The notes under the pieces were generated by a model. The model did not search any database and was not told where the DNA came from. It worked only from the letters and a program-made list of their open reading frames with translations. Below are positions 36,563 to 48,543 of a stretch of DNA of 64,000 bases, in pieces (position 1 is the first letter of the stretch; each line of letters starts with the position of its first letter). Location of the stretch: positions 200,119 to 264,118 of the forward strand of contig PCDI01000017.1 in the NCBI GenBank assembly GCA_002778195.1. Direction: 5' to 3'. Source of the DNA: Raffaelea ambrosiae. Its lineage: Eukaryota > Ascomycota > Sordariomycetes > Ophiostomatales > Ophiostomataceae. The position numbers and the translations under genes were made by a program.

Positions 36563-38914
36563 CTATCCAGACGCATTCCGCCGCTCGGCATCGGCGACGG
36601 CATCATGGAAGTTGTACCTGTAGAGGTACGAGTATTCGGCCACACCAACCCTACACGGGGTGTTAGAATAAGGAGAAAAGGAGGAAAGGGGGACACCAGT
36701 TGGGACGCAGAGGAAACAGGAGTGAGACGTGTCAACCTGGGGAGGCAAACTTACAAGAACAGGCCAACGGTCACGCCCGTCCACAGACCCGGCAGCTCCC
36801 AGCCCAGGCCGATGGCGGTGCCGAACGAGATGGGCAGGGCAATGATGTAGTACGCGGCCAGGTTGGCATAGCCGCCGATTTCCTGCCGGCCCACGCCGCG
36901 CAGCAGGCCGCTGGCCACGGCCGACATGCCGTCAAAGACCTGCATGAAGGCGCATATGGGCGTGGTGGTGGCCACGAGGCTGATGACGTCCGGGTCGTCG
37001 GTGAAGAGCCCGGCAATCTGGCTGCGGAAGACGGCGACGACGGTCAGATTGAAGACGCCGATGACGGCGCCGATGACGACGGCCACCTTGCCGCAGGTGC
37101 GGGCGGCGTCGGGCAGCTTGGCGCCGATCAGGTTGGCGACGCGGGTGGACGCGGCGATGGACATGGGGAAGGGGATCTGGAAGGTGGTGGAGGTGATGGT
37201 GACGAGGATGCTCTGGGCGGCCAGCTGGGTGGTGCCGAAGCGGCCGGACACCAGGGTCAGGACCTCAAAGGCAAAGTACTCGGCCTCGATCATGATCATG
37301 CCGGGCAGCGCGAGCTTGATCATGGGCGCCCAGTTGGAGAGCACCCGCCGGGACAGGCCGCCCCAGCACTCGGACCCGTCGACGAAGACCACGTACAGGA
37401 ACAGCAGGCACGGCATGACGATCTGCGTGGCGCAGGCGCTGATGGGCGCGCCGACGTAGCCCCAGCCCAGGTGCCACACAAACAGCCAGTTCAGGAAGAC
37501 GTTGAGCGGCGCCGCCAGCAGCAGCACGTACGTGTTGGCCGTGAACAGGCCCTGGGCCTGCATGTAGCGCTTGGCGCACTCGAACACGGCGCTGAAGGGC
37601 ATGCTGAAGATGAGGATGCGCAGATACAGGCCCGCCAGGCGCGTCGTCTCCGGCTCCGGGATGAACAGGTTCAGGATCGCCTCGGCGTTGAGCCACACGA
37701 TCGCCAGCGGCAGCACCAGCACCTCCAGGAAGCAGACCATGCGCTGCAGCTGCAGCCCGACGAGCGTCTTGTGGCCGGACCCGAACGCCTGCGCACACAG
37801 CGTGTCCAGACAGGTGGCCAGGCCCTGGACGGGCGCGTAGAAGGTGATGTTGGCCGTCATGGCAGCCACTGGACAAGTAAGTCAGCGTTGTCTTTCTTTT
37901 TTTTTTTCCTCGCTCGCTTCGCTCACTCGCTCACTCGCTCATCCCGTTCTCTCTCTTCTTTCTTTCCTCGCTCGCTTCGCTCACTTGCTCACTCGCTTCG
38001 CTCACTCGCTCACTCGCTCGATTTCACTTACAGCTAACAGCACCCAGCTCAACCTTGCCAATGTGGCCCACCGCAAAGATACTCGTAATGTTGATCGAGT
38101 ACTGCAGCAGAAACGTGATGATCAGCGACCGCGAGTACACGCCAATCGTCTTGGCCTCCCGCTGCCACGTCGTGTGGATCTGCCCGGCCGCCACCGCCTC
38201 CTCCCACTGCTGCTCCAGCCGCCTGTCCGACTCGTCGCTGTCGCCGTCTTTGCGGGGAATGGCCGCCCCGCCCGCCGCCAGCAGGCCCGTCCGCTCGGTC
38301 GGCGTCGAGGAGGCCTCGGCCGCACTGCCGTCGCCGTCCACGCCCACAAAGTCCTCGGGCGACTCCTCGTCCGCGCGTTTCGTCGTCGGCCGCTTCCGCC
38401 GCGTGCTGAACAGCCGCTTGTACAGCCGGCCCCAGAATCCCGGCGGCGGCGGCGGCCGGTACGGCTGCCCGCTCGCCACGGCCACGGACACCCGCTTCGG
38501 CGGCAGCAGGTGGTTGTCGCGCAGCAGACTGCGCTCCGCATCGCGCGACTGCTCCTTCTCCACCCGGCTCAGCGCGAGGGGAGGGCCCTCCATGGCGATG
38601 CCGAGCGCGCCGCGGGCCGTGCCGTACGCAATGGCACTGGGCCGGCGGTACAGGTAGGGCGCGGCATTGGGGATGGACCCTTGCCAGTCGACATGGCCGC
38701 TGTCGTCGCCACTGTCGCTGCCGCCGCCAAATCCGGGGACGGTCAAGGAGCCGGGAAACGACGTCAGACCGGGGCTGTCGCTGTCGAGGTCGGCGACGTC
38801 GCGGGACACGACCTCCTGGGCAAACGGGGACGGGTCGGCAAACGACGAGGCCAGGGACGAGGCCAGAACGGCAATGGACTGGCGGCGGCCCCCGCCCGGG
38901 ATGGATAGGCTCAT
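36563..38914 (-). CDS. MATE-family multidrug/toxin efflux transporter
   Basis: Model, minus strand: exons 38032-38914, 36755-37868 and 36563-36650; 694 aa. The first roughly 265 residues are soluble, Ser/Asp/Pro/Arg-rich and probably cytoplasmic. A typical MATE core follows, starting near TWQREAKTIGVYSRSLIITF and continuing through many hydrophobic segments, including ITFYAPVQGLATCLDTLCAQ, a diagnostic MATE block, and FGSGHKTLVGLQLQRM. The C-terminus ends with the cytoplasmic YRYNFHDAVADAERRNASG, similar to the W/F-x-AVxxAxxRN ending common in fungal members. MATE proteins are cation-coupled antiporters exporting organic cations or drugs, usually at the vacuolar or plasma membrane; the substrate here is unknown. 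The long N-terminal extension is a common fungal feature. Intron 1 (37869-38031) is almost entirely a tandem CTCGCTTCGCTCA repeat. Confidence 0.93.
37908..38021. repeat. CTCGCTTCGCTCA/CTCACTCG tandem repeat inside MATE intron 1
   Basis: The 13-mer CTCGCTTCGCTCA occurs exactly at 37913-37925, 37971-37983 and 37992-38004, with CTCACTCG units between. The same core, CTCGCTTCGCTCG, recurs at 56434-56446 and 56559-56571 in distant intergenic DNA. Confidence 0.85.
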
Positions 38915-40650
38915 TTGCGGAGGAGGAGTAGGATGTTGTGGTGGTGTCGCGCGCTCGTGTCTGTGACTGTGTGTGTTGTGTCTGCGTGTGTCTGCGTCTG
39001 CGTCTGCGTACTCTCGAAAGCAGGCAGATCCCGCGCCTGCTGATGTATCGTGAGGGGGGGAACAAGATACAATTTACAGGGGAAGACAAAAGAAAACGGG
39101 CAAGCCAAGAAAAGAAAAAGAAAAAAGCTTCACGCAACGCCCCGTGCTCAGAAGAAACTGCGGATGGGGGGCCAGTTCATTTCGCGAGATGCGGTATTAT
39201 TCTTCTTTATGTAGTAGTACTATCTCTAGGGGGGGCGGCCCCGGTGGCGTCAATTCCCAGATCGGATCTTCGTGCGCTGTGACAAGTAAATAAAACAAGA
39301 TAAGATAGGAAGGCGTTCATGGAGCCGTGGAGTGCGGCTGCAGGAAAGAGGAGGTGAACGACGAGATGGGGCCAAAGTTGACGAGGGTCAGAGATTAGGA
39401 TGGGAGCTGCATTATTGGTCGATTGGGCTGGAGCTTGTCGGCCCCGCCTCGCCAGCATCACTGACCCGTACTCGTACGAGAATGACCCAATTGCGCCTTT
39501 GAGAAAAGCCGCCACCGGGCCCGGTGTCTAGTCGTGGCCGTCTGTATGACGACAGATCCAGGTACACGCCCGCCAGGACCGCGCGGTCTTTTTGTCTGTT
39601 TCTGGCGTGGCCGGTCTGGCCGGTCTGCGGTGCTGGTTTGGAGGGCTTGCCCGAGAAATCGCACAAACCCGAGGAAGGGCCCTGGAATGCCGCATCGGTC
39701 ACTCATAACTACGGTGGCACACTCCATGCAGCCTGGCCTGGCCTGGCCTTGGGGTCACTGTCGTTACGTAATGGGGGTTCACCAAACAGGTCAAATAGCC
39801 ACTGGAGGACCGTGCTGGGCCGATAAGTCAAAGTGCCTATTGTCGCTAGAAGTAGAGTAAGTGCCCTTGGCACAGCTTGTGCTCGTACTCGTACCTTCTG
39901 CTGGGCGTTTGGTCGCCGTTCCCTTCCGTTTTGGCTACTAGCTGCTTTGTTAGCATAGCTTCCTTGCCACAGCCGTGCATGTCTCTGATTGGCCACAACC
40001 CCGCCCTCGCCCCTTCCCGAACGGCACACCGTTTTCGCTAGTCCAGAAACGGGCAATAAATCCAGCTTATTTGCCTTTGCGCTGGGCTAAAAAGACCAGG
40101 GTTTTCCTGTCAGGCATGTTGGCAGCCACCAACGACAGACAGGTGCATGGCCCAGGGTTCCTCTACCCCAGCTTAGCAGCCTTCCCTCGCCCCAGGCTCT
40201 CTCTTGCGCCACCAGCCTCGGATCTGCTGCAACCCAATGGTGTGCCACGCGATCGATGTATTTTTACTGTCTCGGAGCCCCATGAGAATTGGCCCTTTTC
40301 CTCCCCGCGTGCACTGCTGCCACACGCCACGATTGGCGGCCTGATGGATTTTCGGCCTCACTCCAAATTTGGAACCGTCTTCGCAAGAGTGGAGTGTGGA
40401 CGTCCCCCTACTCCCGTCTGCGGCTCTGCAGGTTGGAACCCGTCACGTTCTCACTCTCGGTTACACGCGAGTTGGCTCACGTGCAGCTGTCGTCGAGTCT
40501 CCCACACTGGAGGGACACCAGGCGAGCCTCCTCTCTCGCGTCTGGACATATCAGACGAGCCTCCCCTTTCAGACCCAAACACATCAGGACTATTACAACA
40601 AGAGAAATAAAACCTAAAAAAAGGGGCGACGTCACACACACACAACCATC
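38915..40650. promoter_or_regulatory. Divergent intergenic region, MATE (-) and DUF202 (+)
   Basis: A 1.7-kb region between two divergently transcribed starts, presumably holding both promoters. Visible features are TG/CG-rich sequence just upstream of the MATE start (38940-39010) and two TACTCGTA octamers at 39469 and 39886. No gene is supported; frames here reach at most about 210 codons and overlap on both strands. Confidence 0.55.
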
Positions 40651-41753
40651 ATGCCTCTGGAAATACCAATCCCCCGGCATCGGTTCCATCATCACCAGCA
40701 GGTCCAGTCCCGGCGGGCTCCCTTTGCCGGCGGGCCCACAGCAGCCGCCCGGGCCGATGAAGAGCGCGTTGCTGCCGAGTCCGACAGCGACAGCGAGTCC
40801 GACTATCTAGACAACGATCTGGACTTCCGTCCCTACGACGGCAGCCCGGACGCCTCTCCGGGATGCACGGACGCATGCCGTGCCACCCTGGCCAGCCTGA
40901 GCAAGCCTGTCGAGGTGGGCGAGCTCGGATCGTGAGTACACAATTTGGGTCTCTGCTTCTTTCTAGTCACAGCATCTTTTTGATCATTTCGCTGACCGAT
41001 TTTTTCTCTCTCTCTCATAGCTACGGATATGCTGGCGAAGCAGCGTTTTGGGTGTGGCCACTCTTTGGGCCGCTGCTGTTTGAAAATACGAGCAGCGATG
41101 TACGTCTCCTTCTCTGCTGTTTTTTTCCCCTCCTGTCCTTCCATTCAACTTGACATTCTATCCAGGTTCGCGATGGCCTAGCCAATGAACGAAGTAGGTG
41201 CTTCCCCATTTTCCTCCAGTTCTGTCGTATATATATGTTTCCACAAGTCCCACGGCCTGCATGCTTACCCCTTCCTCCTAGCTTTCCTCTCGTACCTCCG
41301 CCTCTCTGTCACCATGGCCGTCGTCGCCGTCGCCATCGTGCTCTCCTTCCATCTGAAGCGGAAGCCGACGCCACTGGAACTGAAAATGGCCAAGCCGCTG
41401 GGCATCATTTTCTGGCTCCTCTCTGTGCTGACTCTCGTTGTCGGCATCGCCAACTACATCAGTGGGCTCTTTCCCCTTTACAAGTGACACCACAGCGATA
41501 CGCAAGTGTTTCTTGCCTCTAACCTGTCTACAGAAACCGTCAACAAGTACAGCCGCCGGGCAGCCATTGTCCAGACAGGCTGGAAGACACAATCCGTATG
41601 TATCTGGTTTTACGGCAGAAGCCTTCATTTCCATTTCTAACCCGCCGCCCCTGTTAGGTCATGGCCGTCGTGGCCCTGTGCATCCTTGGTTCATGCGTTA
41701 CCCTCTTGGTCGTCAACAGGATCAGCGAGAACGAGTCTGCAGGCCGAGGTTGA
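40651..41753 (+). CDS. DUF202-domain membrane protein
   Basis: Model: exons 40651-40931, 41021-41099, 41166-41193, 41282-41461, 41534-41595 and 41658-41753; 241 aa. After a His/Asp/Ser-rich soluble N-terminus of about 95 residues, a WVWPLFGPLLFEN segment leads into the DUF202 signature RDGLANERTFLSYLRLS. Three predicted membrane segments follow: VTMAVVAVAIVLSF, PLGIIFWLLSVLTLVVGIA and VMAVVALCILGSCVTLLVV. DUF202 proteins are small integral membrane proteins; the domain is also the membrane part of yeast Vtc1 in the vacuolar polyphosphate complex, but this protein has no SPX or catalytic domain and its role is unknown. The donor at 41462 (GTGGGC) is weak; it was chosen because it gives the continuous NYIKTVNKYSRRAAIVQTGW. 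If that intron is retained, translation ends at the TGA at 41485-41487 before the third membrane segment. Confidence 0.82.
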
Positions 41754-42203
41754 CACGACCCCCTTTGTTTTGGTGTGTTGAAACACATTGCATCAGTGGG
41801 AGAACATTGAAAGTTGTATTGGATTGATCATGGGATCTTCTATGTGTGTCCCCTTTCCGTCTTTCCAAAGCATGAGCCAGAAAAAAAAACACTATGCGCG
41901 CATCTGCAAGAATGCGAAAATATGCAGTGATAAGAAGATAATAAACAAAGAATTGAAAAAGAAAAAGAATAAGAATAAGAAAAAAGAAATGAGGCCCGAA
42001 CCACGATCAAGCATCAAATACCAACAAAAAAACACAAGAGAGAAACGAAGATAACAAATGACCACGCCCCAAGTATAGCTCTCCGAAAAGGTAGATCCGG
42101 TTCATTTCGTCGTCCCGTCTATTGGGTCCATTCCATGTCTTTTCTATTGGCGTTCGTTTTGTTTTTGTTTTGGTTATTTTTGTTTTTTGTTTTGTTATTT
42201 GCT
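41754..42203. other. Convergent intergenic region, A-rich then T-rich
   Basis: Separates the stops of the DUF202 gene (+) and the GT2-like gene (-). It is A-rich from about 41880 to 42060 and T-rich from about 42135 to 42205 on the + strand, as expected for two inward-facing 3' untranslated regions. No gene is seen. Confidence 0.75.
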
Positions 42204-44730
42204 TCATTCGTCCTTGGAGCAGAACAACACTTCGGGCGTCAGCTCCATAATCTCTTCATCGGTACACCCACCCACGGTCGTCCGGAACTCCAAGGCGTAC
42301 GTCAGCACCTGGCCATTCAGCTCCTCTAGGCTCAGCGCCTTGCCGTCGTAGCCCAGCAGCGGGAGGTCCGAAAATGGTGCCAGCGCCCCGCCGCTGCCAC
42401 CGCCTCCGGGCAGCACCTCCATCAGCGTCCGCGAGCCGAGCGCCACCTCGTCGTCGTCGCCTGCCCGGTTGCCGCCAGCGGCGGCGGCCGCCACCGGATC
42501 CTTCTCGTACTCCTCGGGCGGCTGGTACAGCTCGGTGTGTACCGTCACCAGGTTGCTGGCCGTGGCGGCGTTGGGGTACAGCGTCCAGAAGCCGCGGGCC
42601 TGGCACAGCCGCAGGGCGTGCTCCAGCCAGGCCGGGTACTTCTTGCTCACCAGCTTCTCGCGGAGCAGCTTGGGCACGGCAGCCGCGGTTCCTGCACCGG
42701 CCGCAGCGATGGCGGCCTGCTCGGCCTCGAGGGCCTGCGACACGAAGCCGTGCAGATCCACCCAGCGCTCGCCCAGAACGAGGACGGCGTTGCTGTTGGG
42801 CGCCTGCCACAGAAACGACGGCTCGCTCTCGGATTTGGTTGTGCCTTCGCTGGTGGTGGCGGCGGCACCTTGGGCGGTCGGTGCTCGCGCGGCCAGTTTC
42901 TTCACGCTTTTCTCTTCTTCCTCTTCTTCTGCGGCGGGTGGCGGTGGCGACGGTGCCACCGGTGCAGCGGGAGATGCCGCTGGTGGAGAGAACTTGGTTG
43001 CCCCGTCTAGGCCGGTCGGGGGCAGCTCCAGGCTGATGCCAAAGAGCCGCTGGTCCCATTGTTGGACACCGGCAGCGACGGAGTACCGGTACTCCAGAAG
43101 GGTGTACTTGACATCTGACCAACGTGTTAGAGCACACAGCCCACACAGAAAAAGCATGGTCTACAACTGGTTTGCAATTTCCCATCTTCGAGACAAGAAC
43201 TCACAGTGGAAGAACTCTGGTGACAGCTCGGCCTGTGGACTCAGCACGAGCACATGCGAGATCACCGGGTTGATCGGCCAGAACGACTCGAGGAAGCGCA
43301 CTGAGCTGCTGTCCTCGCTGATGCCGTGCTTGGGGATGCGGTGCCGCAGCGACAGCTGCCGCGCTTTCGATGGCTGTTCCAGGTCGGCCGGTGGCCAGCT
43401 GAAGAGCTGCAGGTACTTTTCGGTGGGCCCGTCGATCTTGTTGGGCAACTCGATCGTGAGGTGCGGCACGGTGCCAGCGCCAAAGTCAGCCCGGGTGAGG
43501 GATTCGAGCAGACGGGTGAGACCGCCAGACGCGCCAGGGGAGGCGTGGATCAGGATATCGATGGAGATCTTGTTCCAGTCTGCGTGGTACTTTGGTCAGC
43601 TCGGAAAAGACAGACAGAAACATGAAAACGTGGTGTTGGGGGGAACATACTGGCAAGGGAAGCACTGTCGAGCTTCGTCAACCACCCAAGCCGCTTGGCT
43701 GCATTTTTCGGCAGCTCAATCAGCGCAGCATCTCGGGGCTTGGCATAGGCGTGCATTCCATCCCGCAAGTACTGCTCCTCGGTGTCGGTGTTGTCCATGA
43801 TGATGGCCTGCGGGTGCATGAACAGCTCAATGTGGGCTTTCACGAAATTCAGTCGAGTTAGCGCGGAGACGAAGATTTGACAGCCGGCATGCCTCTCGAG
43901 GTCTTACCCATGGAAAGAGACACGGCGTTTTGCATCCGTGTGTTTGTCGAAACGCGCGCGTAGTCGGGCCGTGCATCTGGGAACCAGTTAGCCACGCACA
44001 TCGTCGCAGAGTTCGCAGAGTTCGCGCCAACTCAACAACGACACATAAATTACAAAAACGCACCATGAAAGATGATGTGGCACTCGTCGCTGATGCCGTT
44101 GATCTGGCGCAGCTGCTCCAGGTCGATCTCGCTGCGGCTCATCACCGCAAAGTGCACAAAGTTGCGCCGCTCCATGCCCATCTGGCAGGCCAGCGGCAGC
44201 AGCATGGAGATGGCTTTCAGGTTGGCGCCCACAAAGAGCACGTTCTTGTTGACGAAGAAGCCGCCGCCCGTGTTGGCAATGGCCCGCAGCGACGGCCGCA
44301 GGCTCATAAACCGCAGCCGGGCACTGTATGTCTGCTCTCCCTCGGCGGCGCCGTCTCTGCCGTTCGCCGCTTCCGGCGGCACGTCCATGTCCTCTGGGAA
44401 CGACTGCGGCGGGCCGCCGAGCCGCTGCGAGAACGGCGGTGGCTGGGCCCGCCGCTCGGCCGGCTCGCCCGGTGGGTGTGCATAGACCGGCCGGCGGTGG
44501 TCGCGGACGCCGACATCGCTCGGGATGTTGCGCACAAACAGAATCACCAACGCCGTCACAAACACAAACAGAAACGTCCGCTTGAGGAGCTTGCGTGGAT
44601 GCACGCGCGAGGGCGCCCACATGGGCACCCGCAGATGGGCGCCGCCGCGGGCGTGGTCGTCGTCCTTCTTGCCCATTTCCTCGTCGCTGAGAAAGAGCGA
44701 CTGCATGGTTCCGCGCACAGGGTCCAGCAT
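42204..44730 (-). CDS. Putative GT2-like glycosyltransferase, type II membrane protein
   Basis: Model, minus strand: exons 44064-44730, 43908-43976, 43651-43836, 43205-43579 and 42204-43114; 735 aa. A basic 50-residue N-terminus is followed by one membrane segment (about residues 51-67, FLFVFVTALVILFV), giving a type II signal anchor typical of Golgi enzymes. A Pro-rich stem follows. The lumenal domain contains FFVNKNVLFVGANLKAISML, SDECHIIFHDARPDYARVS, MDNTDTEEQYL and DWNKISIDILIHAS-like blocks; the Asp-Thr-Asp could serve as the metal/nucleotide-sugar DxD motif. From memory of fungal annotations this family is labelled glycosyltransferase 2, but no activity or substrate is established here, so the enzymatic call is inference. 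An Ala/Pro/Glu-rich low-complexity insert lies near residues 470-520. The ATG at 44730 was chosen over the one at 44946 because it starts MLDPVRG directly before the basic anchor region. Confidence 0.78.
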
Positions 44731-45214
44731 GCTTAGGAGACGGCTGGCCGTTTTGCGCCCTCTCGCTCGTCTTTGTACTCTCTGCTCTTGGAGCGAAGGG
44801 GGGTGGGAGGAGGGGTGCGTGCTCCCCGGTCTCGTAGTGCTCCCCGGCTCGTATAGTTGCTGCTTTTTCTCTCCTCCTTTTTTTTTCCCTTTTCCTCCTC
44901 TCCAAGGGATCAGCAACCGGCAGTGTCGATGGGGGGCAATGGGCAAAAAATGGACAAAAGAACTCGAGCTAAACGAGGGAGGGCTCGTGTTCCGTCCTTG
45001 TCTTGCGTTCGTTTTTCTTTTTTGTGCCCTGCCCTTCTGGCCGTCTGTCCTTTTGTTCCTCCCTTCTTTCTCGACACGGCCTCCGAATCTCGTGACGTGT
45101 TGTTCCGCGACCCGCTCCTAGATGGTCATTTTGGTCGCGCGCTCACGTCAGTCGCCGTCCGTGTAGGCGTGCGCTCGCCGGGCTCAATGGGTGGTTGGTC
45201 GCGGTGTGGCTGAC

Positions 45215-45248
45215 TGTATGTGTGTGCGCGCGTGCGTGTGCGTGTGCG
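45215..45248. repeat. 34-nt alternating pyrimidine-purine tract
   Basis: Seventeen consecutive pyrimidine-purine steps (TG, CG, one TA) about 490 nt upstream of the GT2-like start. Same class as the 46-nt tract at 7898-7943. Confidence 0.8.
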
Positions 45249-46911
45249 TCTCGGCTTGTGCGATGTGGCTTCTGTCGCAGTCGGCACTTGCGAGAGGGAG
45301 ACGCTCGCAATGCTGGAAATTGGAAATTGCGTATAATTTGACTAACTTTTAGCAGCCAACGGAAGAAAAGGCTGGCTGGCCTGAGCTTGGTTGTGGTGCA
45401 AGGCTGATCAACGGCGCTATCCCGCATCGGGACCGTGTAAGATAAAGCTCTGCGTGCACCGATTGGCTGGTGCATCTATGGCATAGTTAACGGATATTCA
45501 ACAAAGCGACCTTATCAGGCGAGACGCCTGCACGTCCCGGAGGCCTTGTTGCACGTCAATTCTTTGCAAGGAGACATAGCAGGGCTTTACGAGCACTGAA
45601 ATGTCTACTTTCATTTTTATTTCCTGTTTGTTTACCAGCGGGTAGTTCTTGGAGGCACCCAGCTGGCAGGGTCCATCACAGCCAAACCCAGTCCGGCATC
45701 GCACAATCACTACAAGACACGTTAAAAGATGGCACAGGTAGTCGGCTTGCCACAGAAAATACAATGAAATACTGCAAATTCCAAAGCAATACACATTTTC
45801 TTGGATTTAGACGAGACTCCATCTTGATGCAATGCCCATCGTGGATTATCTCCATAGTGTGACTGCTCATGTTTGCACTCGAAATTTGGCAGACTGCCCA
45901 TTGAGACACAACATGCTCCCTTCTTGCATTCTACGAAAACTCTCTTGGAAAATTCCCTATCCATTACCGAAACCCCAGGAACTGAACCAAAAGAATGCAC
46001 GCTCCAGAATGACTATGTAGAATCAGCAAGCTCTCCGGGGGGGCACAGTTCCAAGGCGACTGCCAAAAATATCTGCACGCTTCCACAAAATCAAAACAAA
46101 ACAACACTGTCGTAAATAATATCAGGGGAGACTATCAATAAAGGGAAAAAGAAAAAAAGAAGCAAGAGAGGGCGAGAAAAGGGGACACTGGGAGGGACAG
46201 AAGAGGTAGAGGGAAGGAGACTGGAAGGCAAAGATGGAGGGAAGCGGGCTCCGAAGACGAATGGCAGGAGTACAGGGAAGACTACTGATTCCAAGCACTC
46301 TGCATTTTTCTTCGCCTCTTTTTGATTCTACTTTTTGGCACACTTTTTTCCCCCTACATTTTTTTGGTTTAGGTAAATTTCTAATAACTAACGGTACTCT
46401 TGCTTCTCCTCTTGTGTGTCCTTCTGCCCCTACCTGCAGACAGACATCCCATGACTGTGGGTCGATGGTCAGAGAGAACAAAGCCATTGTTCCAAAAGGG
46501 AAGGGACGACCCCCATCTCCGGAAAAATAATTGGGCCAATAGAAAAAATGGGCATATGCCTGCGTTACACAGAACTCCCACTAAGGGATTTCATCTGGTT
46601 GCAGCTTACCCATTGAGATAGACGCGCCTGTCGCGTCTGGGTCGCGTATGAATGAGTCAAATTTTATGTCACGGTATCTGTCCGCAGAAATAAAGAGGGA
46701 AGAAAGAGGAAAGAAAACGAAAGGGCTAGAAAATCGGAAAAAGGTAGCAGCAAAAAAGTAGAGAGCGAACGAGAGACGGAAAGGCACAAACACAGACACA
46801 CACAGAGTAAGAGATGGAAAGAGAGGGGGAGGGAAAAGGGAGGGAAAAAAGAGGGAAAGTGCCATAGAGAAAAAGCGACCAAGGACAAAAAAACTTGCTC
46901 ATAAAAGTTCT

Positions 46912-47373
46912 TTAATAGGAAGTCGCGACTTCCCTCTTAGGCAGTCTCTGTCTAGACGCACGCTCCCTCGCCATTTCCATTTCTGTACTGACAATGGCTC
47001 TTTTCGACCACCATAGTCCGTCGCTCCTTCCATAAGGCTTCCGTGAAGAAATGAAGGTCTTGGCGTGGTCATCGCCATCATGACCATTCACCCCTGAGGT
47101 GTTGACCTGGGCGGGTTTGGATGATAGCTCTTTCCTGTTTCGTAGATGTAGAGCAGTTCCTTCCCTGCGAGTATTGCTCAAACTGCCGATGTTGATGACG
47201 CTTGCCCATTTCGTAAAATCGACAGTTTTCCCTGCCCAGTTTTGTCGGCTTGTGATTTCCGTTCTCGCTTTGTGGCCAGGATCAGTAACTGCAGAGACTT
47301 GGGAAAATTCGTCTATAAGACCCTTCCTTGTTTCCCTTCTTCTCCCCATTTTCTCTTTCTTCTCTTTCTTCAC
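46912..47373 (-). CDS. Doubtful orphan ORF, 153 codons
   Basis: An ATG-initiated 153-codon frame with mixed composition and no low-complexity bias in its central part, unlike most chance frames here. It starts with a Lys/Arg-rich run. No domain or relative is recognised, and its codons lack the strong GC bias of the other genes, which argues against a conserved native gene. It could be a chance frame, an orphan gene or the remnant of something decayed. The short tandem repeats at 47481-47790 lie just upstream of its start. Confidence 0.2.
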   Translation of the reverse strand: MKKEKKEKMGRRRETRKGLIDEFSQVSAVTDPGHKARTEITSRQNWAGKTVDFTKWASVINIGSLSNTRREGTALHLRNRKELSSKPAQVNTSGVNGHDGDDHAKTFISSRKPYGRSDGLWWSKRAIVSTEMEMARERASRQRLPKREVATSY

Positions 47374-47480
47374 ACGATCTTCCCGATCTTCCCTTCATCT
47401 CCTTTTGTATGTCTTCATTCTCCCTCTCTATTCCACTTTGTCGTTGAGCGCAGAGCTGACCTGAGAAGACGATCTATGCC

Positions 47481-47560
47481 CACACTTGATGATATTTGAC
47501 GACACTTGGCGACACTTGGCGACACTTGACGACACTTGACGACACTTGACGACATTTACA
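47481..47560. repeat. 10-nt tandem repeat (GACACTTGRC), about eight copies
   Basis: Consecutive decamers from 47481 are two degenerate units, two GACACTTGGC, three GACACTTGAC and one degenerate GACATTTACA. The repeat grades downstream into a 220-nt field of AGCGATTTC/CAGCGACTTC-like units up to about 47790. The period of one helical turn would place any binding site on one DNA face. Confidence 0.85.
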
Positions 47561-48525
47561 GCACCAGAGGCACCAGCGACATAGAGCGATTTCAGCAACA
47601 TACTTGTTCAGCATTTTCGGCGATTTCAGCGATTTCAACAGCCCCAGCGATTCCAGCGTCTCCGGCGATTTATTCATAACGACATCAGCGACTTCGGCAT
47701 CTTCAGCGACATAGTGCTTCGGCATTTCAGCGTCATTAGCGACTCTAGCGATTCCAGCATCATCAGCGACTGCAGCATATTTTTTTCAGCATTTCCAGAT
47801 GTAAGTTGCCTCAGTGTTTGCCTTTTCAGCTGGTTTTTCTAACCAACTTGGCAGAGTATTCATCATCGGCAATCTTCGAATGTGTATCGCTTGGAATGAT
47901 GAGACAAAACCAAGCTGATCACTTCAGGCGAAATGAAGACAAAACGCTGGCACTCTGACCAACACAGAAGAGAAAAACCTGAACAAGTGGGAAGGTTCTC
48001 ATGCGATACTATTTATACATGTCTTGTTCAGCCACTCGGCCGTAACCAGCCACAGAACTTTATTACTTGCTGCTTTAATATTGTAAATTTTTTTCTCAAA
48101 GTGCCTCAGTGTCCAGTTTTTGTATTAGCATTTCTGACGACCAAATCATCATCGGCGTTGGCATTTTGTGTGCTTTCCTAACGTGCGAATGTCCTTTTTG
48201 TCTTTCTATGACATCACTTAGGGCTATATCTACCATCATCTCAGACATAACTTTCGTTGCCATTGCTAGAAACAGAACCAGACATGATGTTGCCTGAGAA
48301 TTTCGTATCTAAGAAGAATTATCAAAATGACGGACGTTATTGTTGCACCTCAATGACAAACTAGCTGTATATGTTTGTGTGTAGTTAGATCGTGCTGGGA
48401 ATGCCAGCACCAATAATTACCAGAAATCTTGAACAGCATGTGTAGAAGTAGAGTAGTACAATAAGTTTGTTCCTGTGTAAACATAGTCTTCAAGTCCGAA
48501 GGTGTCCGGCCACAGCCATATCACA

Positions 48526-48543
48526 ATATGCATATATGCATAT
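48526..48543 (+). promoter_or_regulatory. TATA-like 18-bp palindrome upstream of syo1
   Basis: ATATGCATATATGCATAT is perfectly self-complementary and lies about 100 nt upstream of the syo1 ATG, a plausible core-promoter position. TATA-box function is inferred from position and sequence only. Confidence 0.35.

Noticed and set aside
36700..38037. 445-codon + strand ORF
   Set aside because: Antisense shadow of the MATE gene; Gly/Asp/Gln/Val-rich reading typical of a GC-rich complement.
44731..44946. Upstream in-frame ATG extending the GT2-like protein by 72 residues
   Set aside because: The extra residues are Lys/Gly/Pro-rich leader-like sequence; MLDPVRG just before the signal anchor is the more natural start.
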